In this document: in pieces, positions 7,663 to 10,633 of the stretch
How positions within the stretch are numbered: position 1 is the first letter of the stretch
Layout of the letters: each line of letters opens with the position of its first letter
Made by a program: the position numbers and the translations under genes
The notes under the pieces: model-generated
Databases searched by the model: none
What the model saw: the letters and a program-made list of their open reading frames with translations, nothing else
Told to the model about the DNA's origin: nothing
Source of the DNA: Pseudomonadota bacterium
GTDB lineage: Bacteria; Pseudomonadota; Alphaproteobacteria; Rhizobiales; Beijerinckiaceae
NCBI GenBank assembly: GCA_028876585.1
Contig: JAGWRL010000136.1
Location: 1 to 10,633, forward strand
Length of the DNA stretch: 10,633 bases
Reading direction: 5' to 3'

Positions 7663-8205
7663 TTACGCCGATAGAGCGCCCTCGCCCGCTTCCAGCCGCG
7701 CGAAGGCGACGTCGACGATGTCGGTCGGCCAATCCGCGCTCAGCGCGCGCAGCCGGGCGAGATCGCCGGCGAACAGCGCGCGCGCGGCCTCCTCGAAATG
7801 CGGTCGGTCGCCGGCGATGGCCGAGAGGAAGCGGTAGGCGGCCTCACGCGCCGCCGCGGCGTCGGTCGCGCCCTGATCGGCCGCCCGCGCCGCGTCGACC
7901 AGCCGCCGCAACGCCGCCGAGGCGCCGCCGCGCTGGCGGGCGAGCCAGTCCCAGTGGCGCGGCAGCAGCGTCACCTCGCGCGCGATCACGCCCAGTTTCG
8001 GCCGCCCCCGGCCGCGCTCGCTGTCCGAGTAACGCTCGGCGACCTCCGCCTCCGCGCCGCGCAGGTCGAAATCGACCTGCGCGCCGCTCGCCATCTCGAA
8101 CGCCAGCAGCGATCCGGATTCGCACCGTTTCAGCGCCAAGGCCACTTCGCGCCGGTCGCCGGAGGCGATCCGGCGTGCGCCGTCGAATGCGACATACCAA
8201 GACAT
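7663..8205 (-). CDS. DUF2239 family protein, possible DNA-binding
   Basis: Conserved proteobacterial family without a known function. The 180-aa product starts MSWYVAFDGARRIASG. It has an N-terminal beta-rich part ending in GAQVDFDLRG (41-50), the family core GRGRPKLGVIAREVTLLPRHW (65-85), GGASAALRRLVDAAR (93-107), and an Ala-rich helical C-terminal part with AAYRFLSAIAGDRPHFEEA (122-140). Residues 76-108 (REVTLLP, a helix, GGAS, a second helix) read like a ribbon-helix-helix DNA-binding motif; this is my inference. No signal peptide or membrane segment is seen. ATG 8205 is chosen because AAGGAG stands 6 bases upstream and the family begins here; the frame stays open to 8301, but that part would cover the promoter. 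It is divergent from the GIY-YIG gene, with interlocked promoters. Confidence 0.85.
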   Translation of the reverse strand: MSWYVAFDGARRIASGDRREVALALKRCESGSLLAFEMASGAQVDFDLRGAEAEVAERYSDSERGRGRPKLGVIAREVTLLPRHWDWLARQRGGASAALRRLVDAARAADQGATDAAAAREAAYRFLSAIAGDRPHFEEAARALFAGDLARLRALSADWPTDIVDVAFARLEAGEGALSA

Positions 8206-8226
8206 GACGATCTCCTTGCCGCCGTT

Positions 8227-8255
8227 TTTATACCCGGATGATATTGCCTTGGCAA
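8227..8255 (-). promoter_or_regulatory. Promoter of the DUF2239 gene
   Basis: On the minus strand TTGCCA (8255-8250), a 17-base spacer and TATAAA (8232-8227) form a good sigma-70 promoter. Transcription should start near 8220, leaving a short leader with AAGGAG. The spacer holds ATCCGGG, part of one copy of the ACCCGGAT repeat. Confidence 0.65.
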
Positions 8256-8267
8256 TAAAACCCGGAT
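8232..8267. promoter_or_regulatory. Shared control region: 8-bp direct repeats flanking a palindrome
   Basis: ACCCGGAT occurs at 8232-8239 and 8260-8267, in the same orientation with a 28-bp period. Between them lies TATTGCC-TT-GGCAATA (8242-8257), a perfect 7-bp inverted repeat. The palindrome's core consists of the two back-to-back -35 hexamers, so it may only reflect promoter symmetry. The direct repeats do not follow that symmetry and are better candidates for regulator sites, because one falls in each promoter's spacer. Confidence 0.5.
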
Positions 8268-8272
8268 ACAAA
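8244..8272 (+). promoter_or_regulatory. Promoter of the GIY-YIG gene
   Basis: TTGCCT (8244-8249), a 17-base spacer and TACAAA (8267-8272) mirror the DUF2239 promoter. Six bases (AGCGCC) separate the -10 from ATG 8279, so transcription should begin at or next to the start codon. The hexamers each match the consensus at four of six positions. Confidence 0.5.
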
Positions 8273-8278
8273 AGCGCC

Positions 8279-8608
8279 ATGAAAGACCGCCGAGCCGCCA
8301 TAACCGCCTACAAGGAGCGCAAATCCGTCGCCGGCGTCTATGCGCTGCGCTGTGCGCCGAGCGGCGAAGCCTGGGTCGGCGAAACGCTCGACATCGACAA
8401 GGTGTGGAACCGGCTCGCCTTTTCGCTGCGCTCGGGCTCGCATCCGCGCCGCGCCTTGCAGGCCGCCTGGACCGCCCACGGCGCGGCCGCCTTCGCATTT
8501 GAGGCGCTGGAGCGTCTGCCCGAGGCGCCGTCGACCTATGCGCGCGACGCGGCGTTGAAGGAGCGGCGCGACTTCTGGCGCGACAAGCTCGCCGCCGCGC
8601 CGGTGTGA
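8279..8608 (+). CDS. Small GIY-YIG nuclease family protein, probably leaderless
   Basis: A 109-aa protein holding only a GIY-YIG-like domain, the fold of UvrC and I-TevI nucleases, with no added DNA-binding domain. The first motif is GVY (19-21, Tyr21); the second is WVG (32-34), with tryptophan where the active-site tyrosine usually stands. Arg45 and Glu95 (in ALKERRDFW, 92-100) could be the Arg/Glu pair, but this assignment is uncertain. SGSHPRRALQAAWTAHG (52-68) and FEALERL (74-80) fit the small stand-alone members often annotated as GIY-YIG nuclease family proteins. Cutting activity is not shown. ATG 8279 lacks any purine-rich ribosome site (GGATACAAAAGCGCC precedes it), which fits a leaderless mRNA. 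It is divergent from DUF2239 and ends 4 bp before the convergent dehydrogenase. Confidence 0.75.
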   Translation: MKDRRAAITAYKERKSVAGVYALRCAPSGEAWVGETLDIDKVWNRLAFSLRSGSHPRRALQAAWTAHGAAAFAFEALERLPEAPSTYARDAALKERRDFWRDKLAAAPV

Positions 8609-8612
8609 AGGT

Positions 8613-9551
8613 CTAGTCGCCGATTTCGTCCGCCGCCTTGCGCTTATGCGCCAGCAGCGCCATCAGCCGACGGTCGCGCCACGCCTGCCGCTGGCTCAAC
8701 TCCGCCTCCGGCGTCTTCGCCCGCCGCGACGCCTCGATCGTCGCCAGCACCGGCCCGGCCCAATCGGCGCGGCCGGGCGGGAACATGCCCTCATAGATCG
8801 ACTGATAGCGCGCGACGTAATCGCGCACGCCCTTGGGCGCGTTGAGGTCGATCGTCTCGAACGGCCCCATGAACGACCAGCGCAGCGCCAGCCCGTCCTT
8901 CAGCGCCACGTCGACGTCGTCGGCGCTGGCGAAGCCCCGGTCGACCAGCCGGAACGCCTCCTCCAGCAGCGCGCCTTGCAGGCGATTGACGACGAAGCCG
9001 TCGATCTCACGGGCCATCACGATCGGCGAATGCCCGGCCTGCCGCATCAGCGCGGTGGCGCGCTTGACGGCGTCAGGGTCGGTCCACGGCGCCGGCACGA
9101 TCTCGACGGCGGGAATGAGATAGGGTGGATTGATGGGATGGGCGACCAGCATCCGCGCCCGCCCCGGCAGATCGGCGCTGAAAGCCGAGGGCAGGATCGC
9201 CGAGGTCGAACTCGCCAGCACCGTCTCCGGCGCGGCGATCCGGTCGAGCCGCGCGAACAGCTCGCGTTTGACGTCGAGCTTTTCGAGCGAGTTCTCCTGC
9301 ACATGCGCGGCGCCGTCGAGCGCGGCCTCCAAGGTCTCGACGGGTCGGATGCGGGCGAGCACCGCCTGCGGCTCGTCGTCGAGCAGGCCGTAGCGCTTCA
9401 GCTCGGGCAGCATGTCGGCGATCGTCGCCAGCGCGGCGGCGGGCGCGTGGGCGTCGACGTCCCACAGCGCGACATCGGCGCCGCTGCGCGCGAACGAAAT
9501 CGCCCAGGCCCGCCCGATCAGCCCCGCCCCGACAATTGCGATTTTCGTCAT
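8613..9551 (-). CDS. 3-hydroxyacyl-CoA dehydrogenase family enzyme (L-gulonate 3-dehydrogenase / lambda-crystallin type)
   Basis: NAD-dependent L-3-hydroxyacid dehydrogenase. The 312-aa product has the Rossmann motif GAGLIG (8-13) and Asp31, which selects NAD over NADP. The catalytic set by family alignment is Ser117 (SSTSAI, 114-119), His138 and Glu150 in AHPINPPYLIPAVEIVP (137-153), and Asn189 in VVNRLQGALLEEAF. The NPPYLIPAVE wording and the RWSFMGPFETIDLNAP stretch near 229-244 match the short lambda-crystallin/L-gulonate/L-carnitine dehydrogenase branch better than fatty-acid FadB or Hbd enzymes, so the substrate is probably a free hydroxyacid; this is inferred. ATG 9551 follows AAAGGAA with close spacing. 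An in-frame TTG at 9569 has weaker support and is rejected. It runs convergent to the GIY-YIG gene and divergent from the 57-aa membrane protein. Confidence 0.88.
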   Translation of the reverse strand: MTKIAIVGAGLIGRAWAISFARSGADVALWDVDAHAPAAALATIADMLPELKRYGLLDDEPQAVLARIRPVETLEAALDGAAHVQENSLEKLDVKRELFARLDRIAAPETVLASSTSAILPSAFSADLPGRARMLVAHPINPPYLIPAVEIVPAPWTDPDAVKRATALMRQAGHSPIVMAREIDGFVVNRLQGALLEEAFRLVDRGFASADDVDVALKDGLALRWSFMGPFETIDLNAPKGVRDYVARYQSIYEGMFPPGRADWAGPVLATIEASRRAKTPEAELSQRQAWRDRRLMALLAHKRKAADEIGD

Positions 9552-9567
9552 GTTATTTCCTTTCGCC

Positions 9568-9613
9568 AAGCCGGCGCAGGCCCTATCTACAAGCCGGCGC
9601 CGGCCCTATCTAA
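9568..9613. repeat. 23-bp tandem duplication in a divergent promoter region
   Basis: Two head-to-tail copies (9568-9590 and 9591-9613) match at 21 of 23 positions. Both contain AAGCCGGCGC and GGCCCTATCTA; they differ at positions 11 (A/C) and 23 (C/A). The second copy contains the perfect 12-bp palindrome GCCGGCGCCGGC (9593-9604). It fills half of the 89-bp gap between the dehydrogenase and the 57-aa protein gene. TATCTA (9584-9589 and 9607-9612) could be a plus-strand -10, but no convincing -35 is seen on either strand. Confidence 0.8.
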
Positions 9614-9640
9614 AGGTCAGTGTTAATCGGAGCGGCGTGC

Positions 9641-9814
9641 ATGTCCACAACGGCCTACAGCTTTCGGGTCGACGGCGCGAAATACGGCGTCGGCTTCGGT
9701 TCGGCCCTGGCGATGGCGATTTCCTACGTCAACAACCATTCGATCCTGTGGGCGATCATCGACGGCCTGCTCGGCTGGCTCTACGTGATCTATTTCGCCT
9801 TGTTCCGGAACTGA
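9641..9814 (+). CDS. 57-aa two-pass membrane protein of unknown function
   Basis: The product starts MSTTAYSFRVDGAKYGVGFG and ends LYVIYFALFRN. Two hydrophobic stretches, about 16-30 and 35-54, are joined by a short polar NNHS turn (31-34), so both ends probably face the same side of the inner membrane. The ILWAIIDGLLGWLYVIYFAL stretch resembles small conserved proteobacterial membrane proteins annotated only as hypothetical; no function is known to me. ATG 9641 follows CGGAG (9628-9632). An in-frame GTG at 9620 has no ribosome site. It ends one base before the stop codon of the convergent ATPase gene. Confidence 0.75.
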   Translation: MSTTAYSFRVDGAKYGVGFGSALAMAISYVNNHSILWAIIDGLLGWLYVIYFALFRN

Positions 9815-9815
9815 T

Positions 9816-10633
9816 CTACGCCCGCCGCCGCGCGATGGCGGCGACCTCTTCGCTCGTCGGCGGGTTTTGCGCGCGGCGCGAGAGGCACGGCGGCGTGCGA
9901 ATCTTGATCGGCCGCGACAGGCCCTCGGTGACGAAATAGAACTCCCCCGGCTTCAGCCGGCCGAGGTCGTCGGCCGCGCCGCCGCGCGCCGCCATCATCG
10001 CCTTCACCGTCTCCAGCCCCGCCGGTGAACTCATCCGGCCATAGATCTGCGTCAGGCAGCCGGAGATCGCGGCCGGGTCGAGCGCGCGCGGCTCGCCGGT
10101 CGCGAACACCATGCCGAGGCCGTATTTCGCGCCCTGCGCGGCGAGCGCGAAAGCGCTGCGCTTGCACGGCGTCGTCTCCTTCGCCGGCAGGCAATCGTGC
10201 GCTTCATCCAGCACATAGAGGCGCTCGGCCGGGCCGGGATGCGCCTTGATCCAGCAAAACAGCGTCATGTGCAGCCGGTTGACGAAATCGCGCGCGGCTT
10301 CGCCCGAAAGCCCCGCCAGATTGACCACCGAAACGCGCGTCCGGCCGCTCTCGCCGGCGAACAGTTCGGCTGGATCGAGCGCCGTCTCGGCCACGTCGAA
10401 CAGCGGATTGGCCGCCATCGTCACCACGAGCTGGCGGGCGATCTCGCGCGCGACCTCGCCTGCCTCGGCGATTCGGCTCGCCGTGGCCGGCAGATCATGC
10501 AGCAGGCGCACGAGGTCGTCGAGCGAGCCGCCGCCCGCGCGGGCGAACGCGCGCAGGGCGTCGGCCAGCACGCCGCGTTGGCGGATCGCTTTCGGGCCGC
10601 GCCCGGCCAGGCTCGGCTCGAGCGAGGCGAGCG
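9816..10633 (-). CDS. HerA-type ATP-binding protein, C-terminal part (runs off right edge)
   Basis: The frame stays open to the right edge, so 271 C-terminal residues are visible and the start and Walker A motif are missing. RLYVLDEAHDCLP (137-149 from the edge, Asp142-Glu143) is the Walker B motif. The order TPCKRSAFALAAQGAKYGLG (154-173), FATGEP (176-181), GCLTQIYGRMSSP (191-203) and LGRLKPGEFYF (223-233) matches the C-terminal half of HerA/FtsK-like ATPases annotated as DUF87 helicases or ATP-binding proteins. These act as ring-shaped DNA translocases or are paired with nucleases; the partner, if any, is outside the window. At FATGEP relatives usually have Gln after FAT. A GTG at 10571 is inside the domain and is not a credible start. 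Confidence 0.82.
   Translation of the reverse strand, partial: LASLEPSLAGRGPKAIRQRGVLADALRAFARAGGGSLDDLVRLLHDLPATASRIAEAGEVAREIARQLVVTMAANPLFDVAETALDPAELFAGESGRTRVSVVNLAGLSGEAARDFVNRLHMTLFCWIKAHPGPAERLYVLDEAHDCLPAKETTPCKRSAFALAAQGAKYGLGMVFATGEPRALDPAAISGCLTQIYGRMSSPAGLETVKAMMAARGGAADDLGRLKPGEFYFVTEGLSRPIKIRTPPCLSRRAQNPPTSEEVAAIARRRA

Noticed and set aside
8206..8301. Longer DUF2239 start at 8301
   Set aside because: It would read through the shared promoter and the GIY-YIG start. The family sequence and AAGGAG point to 8205.
8646..9626. A 326-codon open frame on the plus strand opposite the dehydrogenase
   Set aside because: The minus-strand product has every catalytic residue of its family; the plus-strand frame has no recognisable motif.
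1..10633. tRNA or rRNA genes, CRISPR arrays, insertion sequences, phage or defence operons
   Set aside because: Reading the gaps on both strands showed no cloverleaf, spaced repeat array, transposase or integrase. The HerA-type ATPase could belong to a defence or repair pair, but no partner is visible.

Overview
The window is GC-rich, tightly packed chromosomal DNA from an alphaproteobacterium. Sphingomonas or a relative is my best guess, based on the rplY-pth adjacency, protein style and promoter style; the sequence alone does not prove the genus. I see no insertion sequence, CRISPR array, rRNA, tRNA or prophage gene. There are eleven coding regions, two of them cut by the window edges.

Left part (1-3350): the first codons of an aldo/keto reductase run leftward off the window. 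A 287-bp gap follows, with a small palindrome and a strong hairpin. Then comes topA (DNA topoisomerase I, 924 aa, minus strand). A 155-bp divergent region separates topA from dgoA.

Middle part (3351-6715, plus strand): dgoA (2-dehydro-3-deoxy-6-phosphogalactonate aldolase) is followed after 10 bp by a GTG-started family 61 glycosyltransferase. A good sigma-70 promoter then drives rplY (ribosomal protein bL25 of the long CTC type), which ends in a rho-independent terminator. pth (peptidyl-tRNA hydrolase) follows. rplY and pth are translation housekeeping genes. dgoA is a lone sugar-acid catabolic enzyme with no pathway partner nearby.

Right part (6717-10633): three tail-to-tail gene pairs lie with only 1, 4 and 1 bp between their stop codons: pth/zinc metallopeptidase, GIY-YIG protein/3-hydroxyacyl-CoA dehydrogenase-family enzyme, and a 57-aa membrane protein/HerA-type ATPase (cut by the right edge). 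The DUF2239 gene and the small GIY-YIG gene are divergent across 73 bp. Their two -35 hexamers sit back to back and form a near-perfect palindrome, and each promoter also carries one copy of an 8-bp direct repeat. The GIY-YIG gene has no Shine-Dalgarno sequence and its predicted transcript starts at the ATG, so it is probably leaderless. DUF2239 contains a stretch that reads like a ribbon-helix-helix DNA-binding motif. I consider this pair the best candidate for an undescribed regulated module in the window; its function is not known from sequence.

The long open frames antisense to topA, rplY/pth and the dehydrogenase are high-GC shadows and are not annotated.
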